A DNA stretch of 64,000 bases from Anaeramoeba flamelloides (taxonomy: Eukaryota; Metamonada; Anaeramoebidae). Location: NCBI GenBank assembly GCA_027625915.1, contig JANTQA010000057.1:2790001-2854000 (forward strand). The letters run 5' to 3'. The translations under genes and the position numbers were made by a program. Every line of letters begins with the position of its first letter. Positions within the stretch are counted from its first letter, which is position 1. The notes under the pieces were generated by a model. It did no database searches. It was not told where the DNA came from and saw only the letters and a list, made by a program, of their open reading frames with translations. Positions 1 through 10,206 of the stretch are shown piece by piece.

Positions 1-55
1 TGTGATTAGGTCCAATAACAACATACTTTGATCCTAGGCTTCTCCTTGGTAGACG
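1..55 (-). CDS. possible internal exon running off the window
   Basis: On the minus strand an AG at 56-57 is followed by 18 open codons reading RLPRRSLGSKYVVIGPNH up to the window edge. The composition (Gly, Pro, Val, Arg) is more protein-like than the surrounding AT-rich DNA. No family recognised. It could equally be a chance open stretch. Confidence 0.22.
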
Positions 56-239
56 CTAATCCCTTAAATTGATTAAATTTTACTGAAACCATATATAACA
101 AAAATCGTACTTTGGCAAATATTGAGGATTTCTAAACAGCCAAAAAATTTACATGATTGAATTAAATCGATTTTGCACTGAAAGAAAAAGAAAACTCTTT
201 GTTTCAAATTGAAGATATTTAAGCTAAGGAAATAAGGTA

Positions 240-290
240 TGTCCAAAAAATTGGGACATTTTTTTTATATATCTCATATAAAATTCTACC
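240..290. repeat. possible end of a Tc1-like element
   Basis: The motif AATTGGGACATTT here is the reverse complement of the last bases of the window (AAATGTCCCAATT), which end a Tc1/mariner remnant. It is probably a solo terminus of the same family. Bases 56-557 otherwise hold no gene that I can support. Confidence 0.3.
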
Positions 291-557
291 TTGTTGTTAG
301 TGTGTTCTATTCTTAAATTGACAATATCAAATTAAGAGAAATATTAATACTGGTTGAATCAGTCAATATGATATTTTTCAAAATATATTCATCAAAATTT
401 TTCCAAAAAAGGAAAAAAAATTATTGTACTTTTTTGATGAAATAGATTACCATAAAATTCAATAGAAAATTAACAATATGTTAAAGGATACTAAAAAGGA
501 TTTTTGAAACAATAAAATATTGTTATAATTTTTTCATTCGATTGGAGAAATTTTTTC

Positions 558-1548
558 AACACTAAACCTTTTACTTGGGATTTGGTTAGAAAAAAACACA
601 CATCTTGAATATAATTTCAAAAAAGTAGAAAAGTCCTTGGAAACACTTAATCGATTGTTACAACAAAATAAACTCAACAATGGAGTCAAAATAACTTCTT
701 TCAAAGCTCTCATTTTAAGTCAACTTTATTATGGTCTTGAAATATTTGACTTGAAACAAAATGATTTTGAAATAATTGATAGATTTATCAATAAATCAGT
801 CACAAATTTCTTACAAATTAATATCCATTCACCTCGATTAATTTATAAAACTGAAGCAAAAATTGATCTCGCTAGATTAAAAGTATACCGAAGAAAATAT
901 AAATTGATAGAAAAATTAGATTTCTTAAATTTAAAAAAAATTAAAAACAATACTAAATTTTCGAAAATTGGAAAATGAAAATATTAATTGGCACACTAAG
1001 GGATTAAAATTATTAGATTTAGAATTAAAAGTTTTTCGATTAACCGAATTGGAAAATTCACCTAGTTGGAAAGTTCAACAATATCTAAAAATTATAAAAC
1101 AACAAAATTGCAATTTCAAACAACAAAAGTATTTAAACTGGAAAGCTTCAAAAACAATTCTAAAATTTCGAAATTTTACTAATTGTTTAAATAGGTACTC
1201 TTATGTAACAAGTAAAAAATAAAAATAAAAATTGTGATTTATGTAAAGAAAAGTTAAATATTGATATCATTGAAGATTTAGATCATTTTTTTATGGGACT
1301 GTCCGGCCTATAAAATAAATCGAAAAAATCTGGATATCTGAATTTTTTGAAAAAATAAAAAAATTAATAATATCGGAGATATTATTAATAAAAAGAATTC
1401 ATCATATATATTATCATTAGTAAGTGATAATAAAATTTGTGATTCTTTAACAAAATTTCTAAAAAAAAGTTTAGAAATTAGGGTACACAGGAGAAAAGCA
1501 ATTTTCTCTCTTCAAAAATAAAAAAAAAAAAAAAACACTAAACCTTTT
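558..1548 (+). mobile_element. 5'-truncated LINE (non-LTR retrotransposon) with target-site duplication
   Basis: The fragment runs from 573 to an A-rich tail at 1515-1533. It is bracketed by an exact 15-bp direct repeat, AACACTAAACCTTTT, at 558-572 and 1534-1548, the expected target-site duplication. The coding remnant starts with YLGF (572-583), continues in another frame with LILSQLYYGLEIF (about 709-747), the thumb region that follows a LINE reverse transcriptase, then a second ORF at 968-1222. It ends with CDLC...H (1233-1280), the usual C-terminal zinc knuckle. The frame changes at least three times, so the copy is dead. The sharp duplication suggests a fairly recent insertion. Clade not resolved. 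Confidence 0.8.
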
Positions 1549-1661
1549 TATAGGAAACCAATTCTTATCCTTAAAAACTCTGATCTTTATAGATAAAACA
1601 CATCTATAAATTTCTAAATTAAAATTTAATAAAGTAACCTATTTTATTTGATCTATAGTTA

Positions 1662-1761
1662 GTCAAATATTTCGATCTCTTTATTAAAGCAAATTATGGT
1701 GGTGATCCCGAACAAATTCGACATAAAAGGAAACAAACACCAACAGCCCGGTTCAACAAAA
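1662..1761 (+). pseudogene. seryl-tRNA synthetase N-terminus-like fragment
   Basis: An open stretch reads DLFIKANYGGDPEQIR followed by basic residues. Eukaryotic and bacterial SerRS proteins begin with a DLFR..KGGDPE.IRESQ motif, so this resembles the first exon or a retro-fragment of SerRS. No ATG in frame, no SerRS continuation downstream, and the conserved ESQ is not clear. Possible donor after 1761 (AAAAG/GTAC). Best read as a fragment; chance similarity is possible. Confidence 0.3.
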
Positions 1762-1855
1762 GGTACAAAAAAAAAGATTTTTCAATAAAGTTTTTACTTT
1801 TTTTACTATTTTTAAACATATTTTCATACTCTCTTTCATTTTTCTCTTTCTTTCA

Positions 1856-2010
1856 GAAAACTAAATTGAGTTTAAAATACTTCTAATGACGTAATTAAAA
1901 GGTTCTTTTGACTACTCTTTGAATTAGGAGTCACAAATTTAGTCAATTCAAAACTATCTCTTTAACAGATTAAGTGCTCTTGAGCACTTAACCCTTACCA
2001 ATAAATCCTC
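1856..2010 (+). repeat. dispersed repeat with near-perfect palindrome, copy 1
   Basis: About 155 bp, clearly similar to 22661-22810 in the same orientation; both contain TTTTGACTACTCTTTGAATTA. Copy 1 holds a palindrome at 1970-1991 (10-bp arms TTAAGTGCTC around TT), partly decayed in copy 2. No coding potential seen. Family unknown. Confidence 0.7.
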
Positions 2011-2285
2011 TTACTCTCTTTCATTTCTGGCTTTTCTTTTTCTTTTTCTTGTCTTTGTTTAGAAATAATTTTTTCTTTTTATTTTTTAAAGAAAAGATTT
2101 CCTGAGAGTTATAATCTTGCCTAAATTATAACTAGGATAAAAAACTCTAAACAAAATTAGTGTTTCAGGTAAATAGGTGGTAATTTTGTTGAATCGTCTC
2201 TCTTTAATTTATACAATGGTCTAAATAGCCCATGTTAACAAACTTGAGCCCCATTACAAAAATTTAACTCATGTTTTTTTTTCAG

Positions 2286-2387
2286 GATTGGTTTTTTAAG
2301 ATAGGATGTACCGAAATACTTGGTTTAGATTTAAAGTTTGTTTGGAGGCTAGATCTTGAAGAAATGTCAAAGGTTCAAAAATATTAA
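2286..2387 (+). CDS. orphan 3' exon, unrecognised
   Basis: After a good acceptor (TTTTTTTTTCAG, ending 2285) an open frame reads DWFFKIGCTEILGLDLKF and continues 15 residues to a TAA at 2385-2387. The composition (Cys, Gly, Trp, acidic and basic residues) is protein-like for this genome. The upstream exon was not found. It may belong with the SerRS-like fragment at 1662-1761 or be an unrelated gene relic. No family assigned. Confidence 0.33.
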   Translation, partial: DWFFKIGCTEILGLDLKFVWRLDLEEMSKVQKY

Positions 2388-2646
2388 ATGTTTCAAAATT
2401 TTCGTCAATTTTTACAAATTTTGTAAAAGAAATTCATTTTTTTCTGAAATCTAATGATTTCATGTATTTTTTTCATTTTTTTTGTCAAGAATTACAATTT
2501 AATCTTTTGGTAGCTTCACAATTCTTTTTTAAAAATTATTTTTAGAACCCTATTTCTCATATATATTGTTATCCATTTATTTATATATTTCTTTTATTTA
2601 TACAGCAAGCCAATATTTTGAACATGATTTTTGTTGTAGTAATGGA

Positions 2647-4326
2647 TTAAGGGACTAGTAAACAGAAAAAAAAAATCATCTGGTAAATTTAATTGCATAT
2701 TCAAAAACAATTTACTACATCTTGAAATTGAAAAAACAAATTAAAAATCTGATTACTACAAAATCAAAATTACTTTTAATGCTATTTTCAGAAATGAATT
2801 AATGCTTTTAAAAGTTTGATCCATTTTTCTCATTTTTGAAAAGTTCAAAATTCAACATATTTCTGAATTATTTAAAAAAAAAATTATTTTTTTTGAAAGA
2901 AGATCAAAGAAATTTTATTGTCTGTAAAGGAAGTGTCCAAAAATACACTTGAAAAATAAAACCACCAAGTTTTAAAAATAGCCCAGTATAAAAAAACTAA
3001 TTAATCTCAAAAAAATTACAATAATTATTTAAACTTGTAAAAATATAATTTTTTGATTTCAACAAATAACAGTTCAAATAAATTTTTTCTTTTTATTCAA
3101 CAAAAAAATACAAGAAAAAAAACCAAACAATCAAATTAAGAATTCTCCCAAAATACTTTTTTAAAAACTTGGAAAATTCAACTTATAATCTAAAGAAATA
3201 CTTTTTAATTTGATTATTTTCAAATCAATAATTAATAACCCAATCTTAATTTTTTCAGTGAGTTATTAACAACCCAAAGATTAAATGTTTGAATAGGCTT
3301 TTATTATTATTTTACAATTTTTTAAAAGATTGTCAAACAAAGAAAACAAATTCAAATTAATAAATCTACAGCCGTTCTAAAGTTACCATAAAATTTTAAA
3401 TAAAACAAAATTGAATTTTCTATACTTTGTTACCATTTTCAAAAAATTCCGAAATAAGAGTTGATATTCAAAAAAATAATAATAAATGAGCTATTATTCA
3501 AATTTTAGAAAATCGAAAAAAAAATTCAAGATCCCTGTAACTTAAAAATTATCAGTCCAAAAAAGCACAAAAAATATCACTATTTACTGATCTTTAAAAA
3601 TTTACATTTTTTGAACAATATTTTTAAGTGCTTCATGAATCTTCAGAGAATTTTTTTTTTTTGGTGATCCAAAATTGGAATAATAGCTCATTTATTAAAA
3701 TTTTTTGAATATCAACTCTTATTTCGGAATTTTTTGAAAATGGAAACAAAGTATAGAAAACTCGAATTTGTTTTATTTAAAATTTTATGGTAGCCTTGGA
3801 AAGACTGTAATAAAAAAAAATAATAGATATTATCAAATAACTGATTTTAATACTAACAGTTAGTTGTTTATACCCTGAATATTTGAAAAAGAATATTCCC
3901 TAATCTTTTAAATTTCAAGAAATTTAATAAATATTTTTGAATAAAACAGATGATCAATTTTGTTAGATCTACAAGGATTCAATATTCGATTTATTTTAAT
4001 TGAATTTTTAAAATTAGATTTGAGTGTCCAAGGTTATTTGTTTGTACAAAATCTCAGAAAACACTAAAAGTGAAATTTCTTCAAAATAAAAATGTTTTTG
4101 GCAAATTTTTCTTTTTCTAAATTGATCCAATAATCCCAACAAAAAAGGAATCAGATCTTTTTTCTGAATATTTATTTAGGAAAATGAGAACTTCTTTTAA
4201 AAATGATAACTCATTTCTCTAAAGTTGATAAATGAAGTTGTATATCGGGTTTAATTGTAATATTGTGTAAATAATTACTCTATGAACTTTGGGATTAAAA
4301 ATAAATAAGAGTTACTGTACCTTTAA
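2647..4326 (+). mobile_element. TTAA-flanked non-autonomous element, copy A
   Basis: One of three related copies (also 20111-about 21590 and 48494-49723). The left end is TTAAGGGACTAGTAAACAG. The right end in reverse complement is TTAAAGGTACAGTAAC, giving short imperfect terminal inverted repeats next to TTAA. Without the inserted MITE at 3369-3807 it is about 1240 bp, matching copy C (1230 bp). All copies keep a small hairpin with arms like AAGTGTA/TACACTT (2931-2951 here). No transposase is encoded. The TTAA flank suggests piggyBac-type mobilisation, which is inference. Confidence 0.6.
3369..3807. mobile_element. TA-flanked foldback MITE (Tc1/mariner-like ends) inside copy A
   Basis: A 439-bp insertion absent from copy C. 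Its arms of about 150 bp (from 3369 and up to 3807) are inverted copies; both contain AATAAGAGTTGATATTC. The ends read TACAGCCGTTCTAAAG and, inverted, TACAGTCTTTCCAAGG, with TA on both sides, as in Tc1/mariner elements. No ORF. Copy C gives the empty site. Confidence 0.7.
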
Positions 4327-4410
4327 GTTAAAAAAAATATGTTATTTGCATCAAGGTAAAAAAAAAAATAGTTTTTAAACAAATCAGAAAAATAGTTTGA
4401 TGTTATTTAT

Positions 4411-4629
4411 CTACTGTTGTTTAGATCTGTTTGAAAACTGTTTACCTCCTTGTTTCAAATTTCGATCAAACCAGTTTTTGTTTTTTTTTAAACAACCAAG
4501 ATAAAATAATTCAAAAAAAAAAAATTTTACTTGCTTGACTTGATTTGGTATGTTCAAAATTGGAGTTGATCCCTTTTTTCCTTGTGTCAGTACAGGTTCT
4601 AAACTTCCCAATACATAAGTTGGTTTCAT
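4411..4629 (-). CDS. small hypothetical protein or exon, 72 aa
   Basis: Starts with a true ATG and reads MKPTYVLGSLEPVLTQGKKG onward, then passes through a poly-Phe stretch from an A/T run before a basic C-terminus. The first 33 residues look coding (Pro, Gly, Val, Gln); a GTAAAA donor after 33 codons suggests it may be a first exon. No domain recognised. It lies just beyond element copy A, so it could be a gene relic. Confidence 0.3.
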   Translation of the reverse strand: MKPTYVLGSLEPVLTQGKKGSTPILNIPNQVKQVKFFFFELFYLGCLKKNKNWFDRNLKQGGKQFSNRSKQQ

Positions 4630-5048
4630 TTAATTCCTACAAGAATTGTTTGCTTTAAAAAAAAAAATATGAAAAAAGAAAAAAATGAGAAAATTTATTG
4701 TCAAATTTTATCAAAAAGTTCTTCTAAATTGATGTTTCAGTTATTTGAGCCACTTAATTTTCTTTTTTCATAAATTTATGAGGTTTTTTACCACAGGACT
4801 CCGTCTGAAATACCTAAAATTTTACAACTTTAACCTTATTCAGAGTAACATTATTTCTTTCTTCTGAAAACCATTTTCAAAAAGTGAAGAATCAACCTTT
4901 AAATATAGTATAGAGATTGGAGTAGGAAGGAAAAAACTTTATTTAAAAGAGTCCCCACTTTGTTAAAATGGCTGTACTAATTGATCCTTTTTTTAAGTCA
5001 GGAAGAAAGGTTAAAAAATATTAAATAAAATGTTTTCCAAAAGTTAAC
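4630..5048. other. AT-rich spacer, nothing recognised
   Basis: No open frame with protein-like composition, no repeat partner noticed in the window. Confidence 0.5.
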
Positions 5049-5607
5049 TTAAGGTTTACAATCCCATGAAATATGAAAATAGATTATCTTGTGTAGAGTG
5101 TAGTGAGTTGTTGATTTGGTTCTTAGCTGATCAATCTTGTACTTGGTATGGATTTTAATAGTGGTTCAAAAAAGCAAATTTTGATAATTTATTTTTTTAT
5201 TTCCGAAATCCGAATTGAAGAGTGTAAGATTAATAGATTCGTAATGTCCAAGAATAACTTTTGAATTTTAAGTTGTAGAAAAGAAACTTTATTTACTTTT
5301 TTGTCAATTAACCAAATGAAAAAATAAAATTTTTTTAAAAGCTCCTAATAAAACCAAACCTAATTAACAATTTCAATGAACAACCTACAAACCACATTTT
5401 TTTATAACTTAAGTTCAGGTATATTATTCTTACACTCTTCAATTTGGATTTCGGAAAAAAAAAAATAAATTGTCAAAAATTTCCATTTTGAACCACTATT
5501 AAAACCCATACCAAGTACAAGATCGATCAGCTAAGAACCAAATCAACAACTCACTACCCTCTACACAAGATAATCTTTTTTCTAATTTCATGGATTGTAA
5601 ACCTTAA
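5049..5607. mobile_element. foldback element flanked by TTAA
   Basis: Inverted arms of about 180 bp (5049-5230 and 5430-5607) share CAAGATCGATCAGCTAAGAA-type sequence in opposite orientation. Both ends read TTAAGGTTTACAATCC when viewed inward. Loop of about 200 bp, no ORF. Typical of a foldback MITE; the TTAA at both ends suggests a piggyBac-like target. Confidence 0.65.
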
Positions 5608-6059
5608 TAGTTTGTGAAACAACTTTTTAAAACTTAATAAGATACTTTCACTCTCTTGGGAACTCTACGGCACTTTACTGCACTTTTATCTAATTTCTAA
5701 ATTTTTCTTTAGAAATTTCAATAAATAGTCATATATCTCTTTCTTATTAACATAAGATATGACAAATAGTGAATTTTTATATCGAATTATATTTTAGATT
5801 GTATTTTTGAGTAGTTTATTAATAATTGTATATCTGAAGTAATTATTTAATCCCAAATTTTCGATTTTATTCATAATATGGACAGTCCAAAGGAAATAAT
5901 CAATATCTCCAATAATTTGTTAATTAGAATGTTTGAAGATAAGTTGAAGAATTTTTTTTTAATTTATTTTTATCATCAATATAAGAATATCTGTTTAGAT
6001 AATTTGTAAAATTTTTTACATTGTAAAATTGGAGTTGAGCCCTTCCATTTAAAATTATT
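5608..6059. other. AT-rich spacer
   Basis: No gene seen. The segment around 5650-5690 (ACGGCACTTTACTGCAC) resembles the flanks of the hairpin family at 28861-29570. Confidence 0.35.
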
Positions 6060-6235
6060 TTTTGTCCTTAGGTTTGTGTTAAAATAAGAAATAAAAAAAA
6101 ATTCATAAAATTTTCTGTTTATTACACAAATTATAGACAAAGACCCTGTTAGCTTTTCCAGAATTCAAAAGAATAGAATAAAATCAAATATTTTGCTGAT
6201 ATTCTTTGCGATTCTGGAAAAGATGGCACTCTACA
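6060..6235 (+). repeat. hairpin-family unit (hairpins A and B)
   Basis: Hairpin A is marked by AAATTTTCTGTTTATTAC. It is followed by hairpin B at 6156-6222, whose arms are TTCCAGAATTCAAAAGAAT and its imperfect complement ending ATTCTGGAAAAG. The same A-then-B order recurs at 28861-29570 and 59330-59510. It ends beside ACTCTACAGCACTT. No matching mini-ORF found here. Confidence 0.6.
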
Positions 6236-6936
6236 GCACTTGAAGACATATGAATACATTCTATTACAATATTTTTTGTTGATATTAATATTATATCTAA
6301 TAATTTTTAATTATTCTATACCCTTTCAACGAGAACTATGAATTATTAAGTTTTCTCTAAAATTATTTATATTTTTATTTAATAATTTAAAAATTGCTTT
6401 TTCCCGATTAATATTTCCACAATTTTCTTTTGAATAATTTAATGCACTGATACGTCATTAAATCCAAGAGTTTCTAATTTCTTTTTAAGTTTATGTCTTC
6501 TTTGGTAGATTGAGAGTCTTACTTAATCGAATGTAGGCTTTTGTTTCGTAAATAATTCAAGGGGTAATCTGGATTACCCTTTAAATTAATTGTTACTATT
6601 TTATTTATACAAATATCATGTGAATCAATGTTTTCCCAGTTGGGTTTACAATAACCAGTTGAAAGAATAATAAACTAATGCATATCGATTAAAAAATTTG
6701 TAATTTTTCTCTCATATCTAGGTTTTTTTTTGACTTAAAATAAGTTTTTATTTTTATTTTAGTTATCCATAACTTTTTAACAGTTTTTTTTAGTAATTTT
6801 TTCTTTATATCTATTCAAATTCATAAATAGTGAAATTCTGATATAATTTTTAATTTTCAATTTTTGTGGTGATTTCAAATTCTTGAAAAAATTTATAAAT
6901 TATTATTAGTTTTTTATCATTTTCTGAAATTGTTTT

Positions 6937-7155
6937 TTGCATTATCAAAATCAAAACATCAGGAAATATTTGGACATTCTTAATAAATATTTATTTTTTT
7001 CCATTGAAAAATGGTTAATAAATCCAAATAATGAAGGTGATAAATATTCTATTGATGAAATCCTAATCCGACTTTTTTATCGTCATTTAATAGTCATAAT
7101 TTTAATTTTTTCATTACTTATATATTTATCAAGATTCAAATTTGTATTAACTTAG
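6937..7155 (+). CDS. hypothetical single-pass membrane protein fragment
   Basis: A 72-codon frame ends at a TAG. It begins with a non-ATG codon, so any real protein needs an upstream exon. The residues NPNNEGDKYSIDEILIRLFY precede a strongly hydrophobic stretch HLIVIILIFSLLIYL that would span a membrane near the C-terminus, then SRFKFVLT. Could be a tail-anchored protein exon; chance is possible in DNA this rich in T. Confidence 0.28.
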   Translation: MHYQNQNIRKYLDILNKYLFFSIEKWLINPNNEGDKYSIDEILIRLFYRHLIVIILIFSLLIYLSRFKFVLT

Positions 7156-7989
7156 ATGTTATTGCCCATTTCTTTGATCCTTTAATATTTAAGCTTTGTT
7201 AAAACAAAATCATTTCTTTTTTTTTTAACAATTGGCACGAAAAAACTATTAAAGTTCTTTTTTATCAACCAAATTTCTTTGTTTTTTATTATCATGATTC
7301 TTTATTTTCATAAACTTAAATGGATAATACCCATGATAAGGTGACAGTTTAAAAAACATTCATATTTTTACAGTATTGTGAATTAATAATACACTTCATA
7401 AAAACATAATAATCTATATACAAAGGTCAAAATTGTCTTTTAACAAAATCCTTTGTTTCTCTTGAAATTGTATAATAAATCTTAAAAGTAAACTTTTGAA
7501 AAAAAACAGATTTAAATAAACAATCTAACTCTTTGTTGAATTGGAATTTTTCTTTTCAAAAGGTTTTTTCAAGATATTAAACCAAAGGGGTGAATCTACT
7601 GCTTTGTGGTAGTTTTAATTTTTCTAAAAAAGTATAACAACCAATACTTTCAGTTCTACTTTCCAGTGTTATACTTTCAACAAAAATAGACATATATAAA
7701 AATCTCAAATTTAATGCACATTATTTTGGAATTTTTTTCTACACATTTATTTTACTAAAATCTGAAAATTTGTCTTAATTTAAGATTTTTTTGTATCTTA
7801 AATTTAGTTGAAAGTTTGTGACCTAAATTAGAACTGATTGTATATGTTACTATAATTATTAAATTATTCTAACACAATAATATATTTTTTGTTTCAATTA
7901 TAAATTAAGATTCGTCATATTTCAACCAACTTTTATTGAAAATTACAGACTTCTATTTAGAGAATTACGTTTTTTTGTTTTATTGGTAT

Positions 7990-8810
7990 TTTATCTGATA
8001 ATAATCAATAAACAAAAAAATAAAGGATAATTATTTTTTCGCTTTTCACTAAATACTGTTATTTTCCGAATTAATAAATGAAATTTTTATTTCAATGTCC
8101 AAATTGAATATTAATTAATACTGTTACCATCAAATTAACGGAGTAAAAATTTTGCTGTTGAGTTAAATCAGGAAGATTAAGGATTATTCGAACTTTATTC
8201 CCAGTGGTTATTACTTTTATACCCACAACACAAATTATCAACTCAAAAGAATGTTGAGTTAATAGATCTTGTTAAAATGTAAAATTTAGGTTGTTTTGAG
8301 GAAGGTAAAAAAAATTTACTTTCCAAATCCAAAATTTTTCACTCAAAATTTTCGACTTCCAAAATGATATTGGGAAAATGTCACTCCACTTTATATTGAG
8401 GTATGTTAGAGTTGGTGACGAGTGTAGCCACCCATTTGAAAAGAAAGTGGAGTAACATTTTCCCAATATCAAAAAAAATAGCTGTTTATTTTTGCCTTGC
8501 TTTATTGGGATTATTCGAAAAGTTTTTGGATCAATAAATGATTATAATCAAAATCTTAAATTGCAAAAAATTGGCAATATTTTGACTTTCCCTCAGTTCA
8601 TTATATTTTAAAGGTCTTAATCTATTTACTGTTTTGTATTTCAATGCTCACAGAGCATAAAATACAGATAGTCCTTAATTTATTGTTATTTTCTATTTAA
8701 TAAATGAAAATTTATATTTATATTTCAGAAATGAATATTAATTATTACTGTTAAAATCAAATAACCAGAGTAAAAATTTTGTCTTAGGGTTAAATAAGGA
8801 AGTTTAATTA
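7990..8810 (+). repeat. diverged direct duplication
   Basis: About 170 bp at 7990-8190 recurs at 8650-8810. Both have TTAATAAATGAAA, then GAATATTAATTA.TACTGTTA and AGTAAAAATTTTG, and end with TTAAAT.AGGAAG. No gene. Between them lies the inverted repeat at 8368-8471. Confidence 0.5.
8368..8471. repeat. inverted repeat, about 24-bp arms
   Basis: The left arm TGATATTGGGAAAATGTCAC pairs with the right arm ending GTTACTCCACTTTC when read on the minus strand (TTTTCCCAATATCA near 8457-8470). A loop of about 55 bases is relatively GC-rich. Could form a stem or be a decayed MITE. Confidence 0.55.
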
Positions 8811-9679
8811 AATATCTAAAAAAATCATTCTAAATGAATAGGTAAAGATCTTTGAATTTTCTTCAACTTATGAACTAGATAAATACTATGGAAATTAAAC
8901 TAAAAAAGTTCTTTTTTTATTTGGAAAATAATAGTTGTCTTGTTTCATATATAAAAATAATTAATAATTACCAAATTTCAAAATTGATTAGATTTTCAAA
9001 AAATTACTAGTTGTCTACAAATCAAATAATAACTAAACCAAAACCCAATAATTAAATATTGCATGATAATGATTGTTTCTATTTTTTTTGGTCATTATTC
9101 CTTACTCCAACTACTCTCTGTAGCACACAAAAGTTCTTTGTTTCTGAAATAATCTTTTCAAAAACAAATAATCTTATTTTCCAATTAAAAATGAAAATTT
9201 TTAGTTCACATTGCAAAATATTTTTCAAGTTTATAAGTTGAAGTAAAGCCAAAGATCTTTATAACATCCTTTAGAAATGATATTTTTAGACATAAATTAT
9301 ACTTTTTGATTTAACTTTAGTTCACTCTAAGACATAATTTTTACCTGCTAATTTGATTGTACTAGTTCAAATTAATATTCATTTTGGAAATTGAAATATA
9401 AAATTTCATTGATTAATTTGGAAAATAATAGTAATAACTAATAATGTACCTCATCTAATTATTAATATCTGATCAATCTTCTTGTTTGACTCACGAAACT
9501 TTTTGAGATTTGATAAACTCAAAAACAAGAAAAAAATATTATATCCAAATGCATCTTTTCAATTGCTGTTATGATCAAATCTTCTCTGTTTGAAAGGTGA
9601 TTATTGTTTAAAAATAAACTCTTTCTATTTTCCAAAACGTTTAAAGTTGGAACTTAAGGTATCTATGAAAGAATAAAAA
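8811..9679. other. AT-rich spacer, nothing recognised
   Basis: Only a short Phe-rich open frame (9059-9241) that looks like translated T-runs. Confidence 0.5.
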
Positions 9680-9904
9680 CTAAAAGGGTTTTAAAAAAAA
9701 AAACAGTTTTTTCATTTTTATCCTTGAAAAAAATTCTTTTTCCGATTCTATTTTTGAATTTGATACTAAAGATTTTTTTTTCCCAAATAACTCTAGTGGT
9801 TCCCAGAAACAGTAAAAAATGATCATTTTTCGTAGAACAACATCCACTTGAAAATCTCCTTCTGAAAAAGAAAGAACTCTAAACCCAAAATTATAGGAGG
9901 TCAT
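9680..9904 (-). CDS. small hypothetical protein divergent from NOG1, 74 aa
   Basis: Starts with ATG and reads MTSYNFGFRVLSFSEGDFQV, then DVVLRKMIIFYCFWEPLELF and a Lys/Phe-rich tail. The first 44 residues look coding. The start lies 302 bp from the NOG1 start on the other strand, so the two could share an upstream region. No domain recognised; a short gene or an exon of a larger one. Confidence 0.3.
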   Translation of the reverse strand: MTSYNFGFRVLSFSEGDFQVDVVLRKMIIFYCFWEPLELFGKKKSLVSNSKIESEKEFFSRIKMKKLFFFLKPF

Positions 9905-10206
9905 TTTCTTCTCTTAAGCTCTCCAATAAATTGAAAAAAAGGATTCAGACAAGAAATAAAATATTTCAGACCATTTTATTATCGAGTTGGACGGGTGTAC
10001 CAAAAATAAATGGTTAAATTGCTTTTCCAAGACTAACATTTCAACTTTGTTTGTGAATCTTTCCAAAATTTAAAACGAAAAAATTACGTAATTTTTTCAA
10101 GCAAACACACTTACTTGAAAAACCGATCTTTTGAGAATATTTTCATTTTTTGTAAATAAACACAATATAATCAAAAACAAAAACAAATAAAAACAAAACA
10201 GAGCTA

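Noticed and set aside
8272-8472. Minus-strand 66-codon frame
   Set aside because: It coincides with the inverted repeat at 8368-8471 and has no protein-like features beyond it.
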